A stretch of 56,287 nt of DNA from an uncultured Flavobacteriaceae bacterium (GCA_937959395.1 CALGLR010000041.1:1-56287), one strand, 5' to 3'. Numbered from the stretch's first letter, positions 19,501-27,663 are shown. Program-made: numbers and translations. Notes: a model not told the origin generated them from the sequence alone.

Positions 19501-19889
19501 TGATATCCCAAAGCTTTTCTCACTGCTTGTTCAGCAGAAATTGAAGGAGAAGTTATTCTAATTTTTGATTCTAAACCCTTAATAAAGGTTGAATTATTTA
19601 CTGTAGCAGCTCCATCTTTAACTGATACATTTGCAATAGAATTTCTAACCTCAATATCATTATGAGTTTGCACAAGGTAATAATGCCACATTCCCGAAAC
19701 TCTAGAAGAGGCGTCACTCTGCACAATCCAGCTGTCTACATCGCTTGACAAATAGCCTTTGCTTGTTTGCTTATTTAAAGCATTTTGAATTGTTGAAAGA
19801 TTTGTTTTTTTAATTGAATTATCTAAATATTGAGCGTTAGCGAAAGAAAATGCTAAACTAAATAGAAAAAGTAGGTAGTGTTTTTTCAT
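16593..19889 (-). CDS. Secreted M36 metallopeptidase with PA domain and T9SS tail
   Basis: A 1,098-residue paralogue of the protease at 10668-13784. Signal peptide (~1-19, ending FANAQ), FTP-like propeptide, M36 catalytic domain with HEYGH at 590-594 and EGWADY after it. Between the first part of the catalytic domain and the zinc motif it carries a protease-associated (PA) insert (~455-565: DDGCGAI-type, NGNIAVVRRGACAF, AGAVAILVVNN), absent from the other copy. A beta-sandwich region and a T9SS sorting domain (FTIYPNPTNGILTIVG to IVKRIIKN) end it. PA inserts often guide substrate access. Secreted through T9SS. Confidence 0.95.
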   Translation of the reverse strand: MKKHYLLFLFSLAFSFANAQYLDNSIKKTNLSTIQNALNKQTSKGYLSSDVDSWIVQSDASSRVSGMWHYYLVQTHNDIEVRNSIANVSVKDGAATVNNSTFIKGLESKIRITSPSISAEQAVRKALGYHKLKPAVSLKKLDFNKNKNEYTFSKTEAVQSDIKVKLVYDVVSDNEIKLTWNVNLDLASGDHWWNTRIDAQTGAFVSQNDWIVSCNWGTNVDHSIHKHSKKVKIGNADINFSKLLFKNTEANTAMVNSYRALPYYIESPNHGDFELIVSPQEATASPLGWHDNGSSSFNATAGNNVISRDDQNGNNGTGPLTVESGAGLVFDYPYGGPYVSASTYIDAANTNVFYMSNAVHDIYYQYGFDEASGNFQENNFGRGGTGGDPLDADVQDGSGINNANFGTPPDGFNPRMQMFLWDIGAYSGPLLEINNTSIAGEYAALDNNFAPGNVQPSSPITADLVLVVDDNTSIDPSTDVNDGCGAITNAAALNGNIAVVRRGACAFTAKTIEAQNAGAVAILVVNNVAGDIAMGGGDLTVSIPAYSINKSDGDNIIATMASNTVNATFNIIQTGFVNIDGDFDNGVIAHEYGHGINTRLVAGPGNSGCVQAQESMGEGWADYIGKILLLKNVDNGIALNGTGTFVVGQAPNGQGIRPAPYSGDITNNPMTYELLRADTANTTYTVPHGVGSVWAGMLWDMTWDLIAVHGFTDDIYDANSGKGNTIALNLVVEGFKLTACNPGFEDGRDAILQADMNLYGGANQCVIWSAFARRGMGFSADQGSTASTSDGVHAYDLPPGLGCTPDYIITNGDSGIKSVCSGTTSVTYEFVFNEQNGYDTNTPFVASNLPAGATATFLPATMKDTGLFTMTVSNIPATATNYVINVTPGGDASKVLTAQLVVNGTNPDITDGDTEFAINGGAFTSFSTGDTIDVLDNRNIILRIPTVAGTTTWTGPDGTIYNNDIVAFTSVPDNDPAVEGVWSMTVAFTNDCPAFAPQTVNFTINIDPLLSVDENTFDGFTIYPNPTNGILTIVGVSSLVDSNVDIHDVTGRKLMDKVNVKQINENRMSIDMSGLSSGAYFISIETNSNKIVKRIIKN

Positions 19890-20003
19890 TAGAAAAAGTT
19901 TTTAATAGGTTTAGGGCTTATTAATAGTTACGAAATGTACAATTAATTTTTATAAACCACAAAAAAAATATGCTTTTTATCGTATATTTATGTATTTAAT
20001 CGA

Positions 20004-21347
20004 TTAATATGTAACGCCTTGAATTTTTTTATACTCAACAATAGCTTGACTATCAGATAATAAAGAGACGTAATGACTAACATTTAACAAGCGTTCGTAT
20101 AAACGCTCTTTATTAATATCTAATGTACTTGGAAACCCCTTTAGAATAAGACTATCATAATTTGATGAAGAATTATTGTAATTATTATTTACTGCTTCAG
20201 TATAAACCTTTAAAAGCTTATTAATAACACCATATCCTACAACTTCTTTATCTATAACCTCTTTCGATTGATAGATCTTATCTATACTTAATTTAATAAT
20301 GTCTCCAATTTGTGCTTCATATTTACTTTTATCTATGAGCGCAACATTAAATTGACCTGCTAACAATGCCTCTTCATTATTCATAAAAATAGTGACTGCT
20401 TCATTTATTAATGTATTAATTGCTAAAGCACGTAAATAACTTACTCGATCTTTTGTATTATCGAGTTCATTGTATTTACTAGTATTTATTGTTTCCCTAA
20501 CTAAATTAATTAAATATTCTAAAGCAAACTCTTCTTGAATTAAACCTAAATTTATACCATCTTCAAAGTCAATAATAGTATAACAAATATCATCTGCCGC
20601 TTCAACCAAATAAGCTAAAGGGTGTCTTGAAAAACTTAAATCGTCTTTATTTCCTGTTTCAATTAAACCCAATTCATTAGCAACATCTATAAAAGCTTCT
20701 TTTTCAGCTTGAAAAAAACCATATTTTTTATCTGCGATATCGTTTGTAGGCTTTTTAGGCAACGATTCTTTGGGATATTTAGTAAAAGCACCTAATGTAG
20801 CATAACTTAATCTTAAACCGCCTTCACGGCCTTTCCTACTTTGAGTCGTTATTTTAAACCCATTGGCATTACCTTCAAAATCACATAAATCTTGATATTC
20901 TTTAGTATTTAATTGCGTTTTATACTTATTACCATGACCCGTTTTAAAAAACTCGCCTATTGCTTTCTCTCCCGAATGTCCAAACGGAGGATTGCCAATA
21001 TCATGAGCTAAAGCTGCAGCTGCAACTATAGCTCCAAAATCGTTTGCTTGGTAACCATGTACGCTTTGTAAATGTGGATGTCTTTTTAATAATTTCTGTC
21101 CCACTTGCCGTCCTAGAGAACGACCAACGACACTCACTTCTAAACTATGAGTAAGTCGTGTGTGAACAAAATCGGTTTTAGATAATGGAATAACTTGCGT
21201 TTTATCTTGTAGACTTCTAAATTCCGAAGAAAAAATAATGCGATCATAATCTACATCGAAGCCTAAACGTGTTTCATCTTGTTCTTTCCTTAATCTTTTA
21301 TTAGTATCTCCAAAACGTTTTAAAGAAAGTAATTGTTCCCAATTCAT
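20004..21347 (-). CDS. dgt: dGTP triphosphohydrolase (HD domain)
   Basis: A 447-residue HD-superfamily enzyme that splits dNTPs, classically dGTP, to deoxynucleoside and tripolyphosphate. The N-terminus shows RIIFSSEFRSLQDKTQV and THSLEVS; the metal site is AALAHDIGNPPFGHSGE (~115-130), and AADDICYTIIDFEDG holds the later Asp. Bacteroidota members of this family can act on several dNTPs. It probably balances dNTP pools together with nrdAB and the dCMP deaminase, though it is not linked to them. The gene is divergent from the receptor gene at 21529. Confidence 0.94.
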   Translation of the reverse strand: MNWEQLLSLKRFGDTNKRLRKEQDETRLGFDVDYDRIIFSSEFRSLQDKTQVIPLSKTDFVHTRLTHSLEVSVVGRSLGRQVGQKLLKRHPHLQSVHGYQANDFGAIVAAAALAHDIGNPPFGHSGEKAIGEFFKTGHGNKYKTQLNTKEYQDLCDFEGNANGFKITTQSRKGREGGLRLSYATLGAFTKYPKESLPKKPTNDIADKKYGFFQAEKEAFIDVANELGLIETGNKDDLSFSRHPLAYLVEAADDICYTIIDFEDGINLGLIQEEFALEYLINLVRETINTSKYNELDNTKDRVSYLRALAINTLINEAVTIFMNNEEALLAGQFNVALIDKSKYEAQIGDIIKLSIDKIYQSKEVIDKEVVGYGVINKLLKVYTEAVNNNYNNSSSNYDSLILKGFPSTLDINKERLYERLLNVSHYVSLLSDSQAIVEYKKIQGVTY

Positions 21348-21428
21348 AGTATAAAATTAATTGCGTGCAAGATAGCCAATTTCAATGTTAAGTAATTGTT
21401 TCCAAATCTCAAAAATATGCAAGTCTTC

Positions 21429-21506
21429 ATAACATTAAGCTAACCTTTTTATGACTCTTCTTTAACCTATAGTTAACCTTGACTTTACACTATGTGATTT
21501 TCTTTG
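21429..21506 (+). promoter_or_regulatory. Pho-box-like array and promoter of the TonB receptor
   Basis: Six hexamers at an exact 11-bp step: ATAACA (21429), CTAACC (21440), ATGACT (21451), TTAACC (21462), TTAACC (21473), TTTACA (21484), each separated by five bases. The last ends 13 bp before TTTG (21503-21506). TTAACA-N5 direct repeats are the known form of PhoP/PhoB-type boxes in other phyla. The same architecture recurs at 26114 and 26304. Confidence 0.7.
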
Positions 21507-21528
21507 CAGCAGAAAACGAAACGTGTAA

Positions 21529-24345
21529 ATGAAACAAATTTTATTACTACTAGTTATATCTATAGCAAGCCTCTCTTTTGCTCAACAAACAGGTAACATT
21601 ACAGGGAAAGTAACCGATAAAGAATATAACAACGAACCGCTTCCTATTGCTAACGTAATTATTAAAGGAACTTCTAAAGGTGCAAGTACAGACTTTGATG
21701 GCCTCTACAAATTTGAAGATTTAGATCCTGGTACTTACGTATTAGAATTTAGCTTTGTAGGTTATGAAACACAAGAGATTTCTGCTAATGTAATAATTGG
21801 GGAAACTACAGAGATTAATGCCTCAATGGGTGCTAATGCTGCTGCTTTAGATGAAGTTGTTATAAAAACTAGTATTAAAAGAGAAAGTGAAACGGCATTA
21901 TTATTAGATCAGAAAAAAGCAGTTGAAATAAAACAAAGCATTGGTTCTCAAGAACTCTCCAGAAAAGGAGTTAGTGATGCAGCTGGAGCTGTTGCAAAAA
22001 TTTCTGGTGTTTCTAAACAAGAAGGATCAAGTAATGTATATGTAAGAGGTTTAGGTGATCGTTATTTAAACACCACGTTTAATGGCATGTCCTTACCCTC
22101 TAACGATGTGAATAAAAAGAACATGGATTTAAATTTATTTTCATCAGATATTATTCAAAACGTTTCGATAAGTAAAGCATATGCCTCAAAATTTTATGGT
22201 GATTTTGCTGCGGGAAATGTCGACATTACTTCTAAAGATTATAAAGGCAAAGGGTTTATCGACGCTTTTACAACATCGGGATTTAATACAAATGCTGTTA
22301 ATAAAAGTTTTGTAAGAAGTGAAGGCACAGGCTATTTTGGTTACTACGGAAGAAACGCTCACAATCCATTTGCTATTATTTTATCCCATGGTATCGACCC
22401 TGTAAATGCTGGATCTCCACTTGATATAGGTTATGGTGCTTCTGCTGGAAAATCGTTTGATTTTAAAAATGGTTCACGATTGAGCCTGTTTGCTACTGGT
22501 TCGTTTGAAAACGGATATGAATATAGAAAAGGATCTAATATAGATTACACACTTACAGAAAAGAAAGCTTTTGAAAATAATGCTGAAGAATATGAATACG
22601 GAACAACCTCTACAGCGATGACCAGTATAAATTATAGAATAGATGACAAGAATACTTTTAAATTCAATTCTTTATATATAAATGATTCTTCAGATAGAGT
22701 AGGCTATTTTGGAATTGATGGAAAAGGAAGAAATAGAGATGCTATTTTAAATACCGATGAAGGGTTTTATCAAATGAATGTGCAATTTGATCAAACTTCA
22801 ATTTTGGTTAATCAGTTATTAGGAACTCATAAATCTGGAAAACTAAAAATAGATTGGGGAATGGGATACAATTATGTATTCTCTAATCAGCCAGACAGAA
22901 AAAGAATAAGTATTGAAAATTACCAATTTGCTTTAGATAACGATGCGTCTACTAACCCCACTTTTTATAGTAATGTTGTTTTTGATAATCAACGTTATTT
23001 TCAAGAAATTAAAGACCAAGAATCTAATGGTATTTTAAATTTAGCTTATGAGGTTTCAGAACATCTAAAATTCAATTTAGGTTATAATGGCAGAAGTAAA
23101 ACCAGAACATTTGAAAATATTCGTTATGGTTATGATATCGTAGATTCAAATTTCCCTGTAACAGATATCAATAATCTCAATTCTATTTTTACTTTAGACA
23201 ATCTAAACATAGATAACACAAGCAATGGTGTTTACGAAATAAAAGTAATCAATACCTTTGGGGGACTATCTAATACCAACCGCCCTGGAAGTCCAGAAAA
23301 TACTTACAAAGGCTCTTTAAACATTTATGCCGGGTATTTAGATGCCGAAATTAAAGCTGGAGAGAAGTGGTTGTTTGTTCCTGGAGCAAGAATAGAATCC
23401 TTTCAACAAAACATTAATTTTGATGTTATTAACTTAGGAAGTTTAGGGAATAGCTCTATTACTTCAAATAAGAACTTTTTTCTTCCAAGCTTAAATATTA
23501 AATATGCTTTAAATGAAGAGCAGAACCTACGTTTCTCGGCCAGCAAAACAGTTTCTATACCAGAATTTAAAGAAGTGGCCCCTTTTGTATATGAAGACAT
23601 CTCTACCAGAATTGGTGGGAATCCAGACTTATTACAAAAAGGATCTTCTGAGATCGTTAATATTGATTTGAAATATGAATGGTTCTTTAGCAAAAGTGAA
23701 CTCTTTTCTCTTGCTGCATTCACAAAGCAAATCAATAATCCAATAAACTTAGTAGTAGGCGCTGATGCTACAGGAACACAACGTTATTTTAGAACAGGAG
23801 ACAGAGCTTCTGTATATGGTGTAGAAGTAGAGTTACGTAAAAACATATTACTTAACGAAGAAGCCGAAAACTCAAAACTATCTGTAGGTTTTAATGCCAC
23901 TTATATGAATACCAATCAAGATTTATATCAAGCTATTGATGGGAATTTCTATGATGTAAGTTTTACCAAAACAGAAGAGGAATTACAAGGTGCATCACCT
24001 TTAATTCTTAATGCAGATGTGAGTTATTCACCTTCATTTGAAAACTACAAACCCATAGCCAATTTAGTCTTCTCTTATTTCTCAGATAGAATAGACGCCT
24101 TAGGCTCTGGACAATTAGGAAATGTTATTGAAAAAGGAATCCCAACCTTAGACTTCATCTGGAAAAATACAATCAAAAATAAGTTCGAAATAAACGTTAG
24201 TGCAAAAAACCTTTTAAATCCTAGTGTGAGATATTTTAGAGAAACTACACTTGGAGACATTACAGTAAATTCTGCTAATGGAAAAGGCGTGTCAGACTAT
24301 AAACGAGGTATGAATCTAGGTCTGCAACTTAAATATAAATTTTAA
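21529..24345 (+). CDS. TonB-dependent outer membrane receptor, probably phosphate-regulated
   Basis: A 938-residue receptor: signal peptide (MKQILLLLVISIASLSFAQ), carboxypeptidase-like domain (~20-105, ITGKVTDKEYNNEPLPIANV), plug (~130-240, with GVSKQEGSSNVYVRGLGDRY, here in parts) and a barrel ending in LGLQLKYKF. It is not SusC-type and has no SusD. A beta-helix lipoprotein follows after ~30 bp in the same operon, probably its surface partner. The promoter carries a six-unit Pho-box-like array and the neighbours are a porin and a phosphate transporter, so uptake of phosphate or an organophosphate is likely. The ligand itself cannot be read. Confidence 0.9.
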   Translation: MKQILLLLVISIASLSFAQQTGNITGKVTDKEYNNEPLPIANVIIKGTSKGASTDFDGLYKFEDLDPGTYVLEFSFVGYETQEISANVIIGETTEINASMGANAAALDEVVIKTSIKRESETALLLDQKKAVEIKQSIGSQELSRKGVSDAAGAVAKISGVSKQEGSSNVYVRGLGDRYLNTTFNGMSLPSNDVNKKNMDLNLFSSDIIQNVSISKAYASKFYGDFAAGNVDITSKDYKGKGFIDAFTTSGFNTNAVNKSFVRSEGTGYFGYYGRNAHNPFAIILSHGIDPVNAGSPLDIGYGASAGKSFDFKNGSRLSLFATGSFENGYEYRKGSNIDYTLTEKKAFENNAEEYEYGTTSTAMTSINYRIDDKNTFKFNSLYINDSSDRVGYFGIDGKGRNRDAILNTDEGFYQMNVQFDQTSILVNQLLGTHKSGKLKIDWGMGYNYVFSNQPDRKRISIENYQFALDNDASTNPTFYSNVVFDNQRYFQEIKDQESNGILNLAYEVSEHLKFNLGYNGRSKTRTFENIRYGYDIVDSNFPVTDINNLNSIFTLDNLNIDNTSNGVYEIKVINTFGGLSNTNRPGSPENTYKGSLNIYAGYLDAEIKAGEKWLFVPGARIESFQQNINFDVINLGSLGNSSITSNKNFFLPSLNIKYALNEEQNLRFSASKTVSIPEFKEVAPFVYEDISTRIGGNPDLLQKGSSEIVNIDLKYEWFFSKSELFSLAAFTKQINNPINLVVGADATGTQRYFRTGDRASVYGVEVELRKNILLNEEAENSKLSVGFNATYMNTNQDLYQAIDGNFYDVSFTKTEEELQGASPLILNADVSYSPSFENYKPIANLVFSYFSDRIDALGSGQLGNVIEKGIPTLDFIWKNTIKNKFEINVSAKNLLNPSVRYFRETTLGDITVNSANGKGVSDYKRGMNLGLQLKYKF

Positions 24346-24375
24346 AAAAAGTAAATTAATTAAACTCAAAAAGTG

Positions 24376-25545
24376 ATGAAAAAAAGATTAATTTTAGGAT
24401 TAGCATTAGCTACAATGCTATTCTCTTGTTCAACCGATGACACTGCAGATATTGTTATAAACGACAATACCACTGTTAATGGAAGTGGAACTACAGACCC
24501 ACAAACTATTTTATTAGAAGGCACGTATACTGAAGATTTAATTTTGGATGCATTAAATACTTATAAAATTAATGGTCCAGTTATTATGGCTAGTGGGACC
24601 ACTTTAGAAATTCCAGCAGGAATGACTATTAGAGCCGCTGCAACTGGAGCCGATGTTTATGTTGCAATAGCTCAAGGTGCAAAAATAAATGCCAATGGCT
24701 CTGCATCTAGCCCTATAGTATTCACATCAGACGCTGCTGCACCTGCTGCAGGAGATTGGGGAGGTTTAATTCTCCTAGGAAAAGCCCCTATAAACTCTGT
24801 AACTGGAAGTTCTACTTCTACATCTGAAATTGCAAGTTTGCCTTTTGGAGGTTCGAATGCAAGTGACGATTCTGGAATTTTAAGGTATGTTAGAGTTGAA
24901 TATTCTGGAGGGTCTGCAGACGGACAATCTGAAAACAACGGTATTTCTTTCTACGGCGTAGGTAATGGCACAGTTGTACAATACATCCAAGCTTTTGAAG
25001 GTAAAGATGATGGTGTTGAGTTTTTTGGAGGTACTGTAAATGTCGATTTCTTATCTGTAGTTAATGCTCAAGATGACTCTATAGATTGGACTGAAGGGTA
25101 TACAGGAACCATAACTAATGCTTATGTAAAGCATGGCGCAGAACATGATAAAGGTATTGAAGCTGATGGTTTTAATACCGATTTTAGTAATGCCGCAGGG
25201 TATTTTTCTAAACCAACCGTTAATAACTTAACCATTGTAGGATTAGGTTCTGCAAGTGGAGAAGCGATTCGACTAAGAGCAGGAACTCAAGGAATTTTCA
25301 ATAATGTTCACATTACAGGATTTGAAGAAGGGTTTGATTTAGATGGTGATTTAGGAGATAATCCAACTGGAGCTGGAGTTGTAAGTGATGATTTACAAGT
25401 AACAGACGTTACTTTTGTAGATGTGACTCTTAAACTTAAAAATGATACTGAAGTGGTTCTTACTGAGGCAGATTTTATAACTGGAGACGGAAATGGAACT
25501 GTAACAAATTATTCGTCTTGGGGCGCTAACTGGACTGCAAACTAA
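24376..25545 (+). CDS. Lipoprotein with predicted right-handed beta-helix
   Basis: About 389 residues beginning with a lipoprotein signal (LILGLALATMLFSC). I use the ATG at 24376; a GTG one codon earlier is also possible. After a short linker, the body has evenly spaced Gly/Asn/Asp-rich strands (GPVIMASGTTLEIPAG, GDWGGLILLG, FEGKDDGVEFFGG, SGEAIRLRAGTQGIFNN) that suggest a right-handed parallel beta-helix. It is cotranscribed with the TonB receptor and may capture or process the receptor's ligand on the cell surface. I do not recognise an enzyme active site. Confidence 0.8.
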   Translation: MKKRLILGLALATMLFSCSTDDTADIVINDNTTVNGSGTTDPQTILLEGTYTEDLILDALNTYKINGPVIMASGTTLEIPAGMTIRAAATGADVYVAIAQGAKINANGSASSPIVFTSDAAAPAAGDWGGLILLGKAPINSVTGSSTSTSEIASLPFGGSNASDDSGILRYVRVEYSGGSADGQSENNGISFYGVGNGTVVQYIQAFEGKDDGVEFFGGTVNVDFLSVVNAQDDSIDWTEGYTGTITNAYVKHGAEHDKGIEADGFNTDFSNAAGYFSKPTVNNLTIVGLGSASGEAIRLRAGTQGIFNNVHITGFEEGFDLDGDLGDNPTGAGVVSDDLQVTDVTFVDVTLKLKNDTEVVLTEADFITGDGNGTVTNYSSWGANWTAN

Positions 25546-25568
25546 GATTACATATTTATTATAAACAA

Positions 25569-25600
25569 AAAAGCCTGTCTATAAAAATTAGACAGGCTTT
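25569..25600. terminator. Bidirectional terminator
   Basis: Perfect stem AAAGCCTGTCTA with TAGACAGGCTTT around seven bases between the convergent lipoprotein gene and the small secreted protein gene. Confidence 0.88.
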
Positions 25601-25621
25601 CTTCTTTATAATTGTAAGTCA

Positions 25622-25978
25622 CTAATTTGTAGTAGCGACACTTTCTTTATTTTGCCATTCACTAACGTTAGCAATTGTATTATTTACATAATCTACTTCT
25701 TTAAGTGAATTGTTAGACCAAAATAACCATTTTCCTACTTTTATGCCATTATTATATTTTCCAATGGCTACTTTTTTACCATTAACATCATAACTTGTCC
25801 AAATACCTTCTAGCTTATTTTCTTTATTAAAATAACCTTCTTGTGCTATTTGCCCGTTATCATGGAAGTAAATTCCTTTGGTCTGTTCACCTTGATTTTC
25901 AAATTTAGGTTTTATATCATTCTGTGCGAATGCAACTGTTACAAAAAGTAACATGAGTATTGATGCTATATTTTTCAT
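25622..25978 (-). CDS. Secreted MORN/YwqK-like repeat protein
   Basis: A 118-residue protein with a signal peptide (MKNIASILMLLFVTVAFAQ) followed by three MORN-like repeats of the YwqK type (GIYFHDNGQIAQEGYF, LEGIWTSYDVNGKKVAIG, GKWLFWSNNSLKEVDY). Such repeats form small beta hairpins and bind lipids or proteins. Flavobacterial members are sometimes mislabelled as nucleotidyltransferases; no such motif is present. Its upstream region (25979-26110) contains TTAACA-like repeats, so phosphate regulation is possible but unproven. Confidence 0.82.
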   Translation of the reverse strand: MKNIASILMLLFVTVAFAQNDIKPKFENQGEQTKGIYFHDNGQIAQEGYFNKENKLEGIWTSYDVNGKKVAIGKYNNGIKVGKWLFWSNNSLKEVDYVNNTIANVSEWQNKESVATTN

Positions 25979-26025
25979 AAAACTATTAATTTATAACATA
26001 AATATATGAAAAAATTTACCGTAAT

Positions 26026-26072
26026 GAAACATTTACATAACATTAAATTAACATTGAAAAGTTAACTATTTG
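26026..26072. promoter_or_regulatory. Second Pho-box-like array, weaker
   Basis: GAAACA (26026), ATAACA (26037) and TTAACA (26048) at an 11-bp step, followed by TTTG at 26069, here 15 bp after the last hexamer rather than 13. It could add to the array at 26114, or act on the minus-strand gene at 25978. AT-richness makes chance more likely than for the other arrays. Confidence 0.4.
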
Positions 26073-26113
26073 AATATCAATATTTTAAAATTTAATACTT
26101 AACATTAAAAAGA

Positions 26114-26169
26114 TTAATAATTCCTTAATATTCGCTTTACCTTAAGTTTAACTTCATTAGCAATCTTTG
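26114..26169 (+). promoter_or_regulatory. Pho-box-like array and promoter of a small transcript
   Basis: TTAATA (26114), TTAATA (26125), TTTACC (26136) and TTTAAC (26147) at an exact 11-bp step, with TTTG at 26166-26169 exactly 13 bp after the last one. This matches the spacing seen before the TonB receptor and the porin. No protein gene starts within 200 bp downstream. Confidence 0.62.
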
Positions 26170-26175
26170 TTATGT

Positions 26176-26284
26176 CTCGTGTAAAACGATACACTTAGAA
26201 TTCATATAATCTATTAGTTTTTGTCGACTACATTATTGTGATTTCTATATAAGACTGCTTTAAAATAAAAGCAGTCTTTTTTTA
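26176..26284 (+). ncRNA. Candidate small RNA, possibly phosphate-regulated
   Basis: A self-contained unit: promoter-like TTTG at 26166, an expected start near 26176, a 5' hairpin (GTGTA 26179-26183 with TACAC 26190-26194), an unstructured AT-rich middle, and a strong terminator (26251-26278 plus seven T). The only ORF inside encodes eight residues (MSRVKRYT), without sign of selection. Length ~110 nt. It sits between the small secreted protein gene and the porin gene. Existence of the RNA is inferred; the target is unknown. Confidence 0.55.
26251..26284 (+). terminator. Strong intrinsic terminator of the candidate small RNA
   Basis: Perfect 11-bp stem AAGACTGCTTT (26251-26261) with AAAGCAGTCTT (26268-26278) and a seven-T run. 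It has no upstream protein gene on this strand, since the preceding gene points the other way, so it must end a non-coding transcript. Confidence 0.88.
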
Positions 26285-26303
26285 TTATAAAAATCATCCA
26301 AAA

Positions 26304-26348
26304 TTAATAATTTCGAAACATTAGGTTAACATTAGAATTGGTTATTTG
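26304..26348 (+). promoter_or_regulatory. Pho-box-like array and promoter of the porin gene
   Basis: TTAATA (26304), GAAACA (26315), TTAACA (26326) and ATTGGT (26337) step by 11 bp. TTTG (26345-26348) begins 13 bp after TTAACA, the same distance as at 21503 and 26166. The bases after TTTG (CAGC, then an A-rich AAAAC) also match those at the TonB receptor promoter. Confidence 0.65.
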
Positions 26349-26375
26349 CAGCGACAAAAACTAATACTGATTTAA

Positions 26376-27581
26376 ATGAAATTTAAAATTACACTTACTG
26401 CACTTTTATTATGTGCATATTTTTCTACTAATGCACAAGAAATTAGTGATACCAAATTTGGTAAAGGATTAATTAACTTCACCGCTAAAGACAGTTCTTT
26501 TAGTGTGAAATTCGCACCTCGTTTTCAAGTACGATCTATGTCTTCTTGGGATCATGACGGTGACCAATACGGAAGCCCAGATCACAACTTTATAGTAAGA
26601 CGTGCCCGTTTAAAATTTGATGGTTTTGCTTACAGCCCTAAAATAAAATATAAAATTGAATTAGGCTTATCTAATAGAGATGTTTCTGGCGCTAGTGATT
26701 TTAATAGAAATACACCTCGTATTATTCTAGATGCCGTTATAAAATGGAATTTCGCCAAGAATTTTGAGCTTTGGGCCGGGCAAACTAAATTACCAGGAAA
26801 TGTGGAACGTGTTATATCATCTGCTAATCTACAATTAATAGATCGTTCTTTATTAAACAGTCGTTTTAATATTGATCGTGATTTAGGTGTTCAATTGCGC
26901 CACAAATCAAAACTAGGAAGTAATTTCGTAATGCGCGAAAAACTATCTGTATCACAAGGTGAAGGTCGTAATGTAACAGAAGGAAATGAAGGAGGACTAC
27001 AATATACAGCCCGACTAGAATTTTTACCTTTCGGAACGTTTAAATCTAAAGGTGACTATGTTCAAGCAGATCTAAAACGAGAAGAATCTGCAAAACTAAT
27101 GGTAGGCTTTACCTATAACTTAAACCAAGACGCCGTTAGAGAACGAGGATTTGCAGGCGATTACATGTTTAAGTCTGACGGCTCTTTATATCAAACCGAT
27201 CAAACTACTCTTTTTGCAGATGCTATGTTTAAATACAATGGTTTTTCTTTAATGGCTGAATACGCTAAACGTACTGCCGAAGATGCAGTCGCTTTAGATC
27301 TTGATGGCACGCCAACTGGAGATTCAGTTTTAACAGGAGACGCTATTAATTTACAAGCTGGTTACTTATTTCCAAGTAATTACGAAATTGCTGGTCGTTT
27401 TACCTCGTTAAATTTTGATATTATTGGTGGTGGTAGCATTCCTCAAGAACAATATACTTTGGGAGCTTCTAGATATGTTGTTGGCCATAAATTGAAAGTT
27501 CAAAGTGATCTAAGTTACACATCTGTAGATGGTAATGATGACAACATTACCTTTAGATTAGGATTTGACATCCATTTCTAA
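26376..27581 (+). CDS. OprO/OprP-like phosphate-selective porin
   Basis: A 401-residue outer membrane barrel with a signal peptide (ending FSTNAQ). The start of the barrel (FAPRFQVRSMSSWD, NFIVRRARLKFDGFAYSPKIKYKIELGLSN) and LWAGQTKLPGNVERV are the hallmarks of the OprO/P family, and the C-terminus ends in the aromatic FRLGFDIHF. OprP-type porins pass phosphate or pyrophosphate. Specificity in Bacteroidota members is less certain, but the PiT transporter 82 bp downstream and the Pho-like promoter support phosphate. Probably cotranscribed with the transporter. Confidence 0.92.
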   Translation: MKFKITLTALLLCAYFSTNAQEISDTKFGKGLINFTAKDSSFSVKFAPRFQVRSMSSWDHDGDQYGSPDHNFIVRRARLKFDGFAYSPKIKYKIELGLSNRDVSGASDFNRNTPRIILDAVIKWNFAKNFELWAGQTKLPGNVERVISSANLQLIDRSLLNSRFNIDRDLGVQLRHKSKLGSNFVMREKLSVSQGEGRNVTEGNEGGLQYTARLEFLPFGTFKSKGDYVQADLKREESAKLMVGFTYNLNQDAVRERGFAGDYMFKSDGSLYQTDQTTLFADAMFKYNGFSLMAEYAKRTAEDAVALDLDGTPTGDSVLTGDAINLQAGYLFPSNYEIAGRFTSLNFDIIGGGSIPQEQYTLGASRYVVGHKLKVQSDLSYTSVDGNDDNITFRLGFDIHF

Positions 27582-27595
27582 AAAACACAAAAAAG

Positions 27596-27612
27596 TTAAC
27601 ATTAACATAACA
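27596..27612 (+). promoter_or_regulatory. Two Pho-box-like half-sites before the PiT gene
   Basis: TTAACA (27596) and ATAACA (27607) are 11 bp apart in the short gap between porin and transporter genes. No TTTG lies 13 bp after them, so this may be an internal or degenerate site. Confidence 0.35.
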
Positions 27613-27663
27613 CTGTACTCAAGTAGTCTAAAGATATTTACAAACTTATTTTAATTAAAGATT

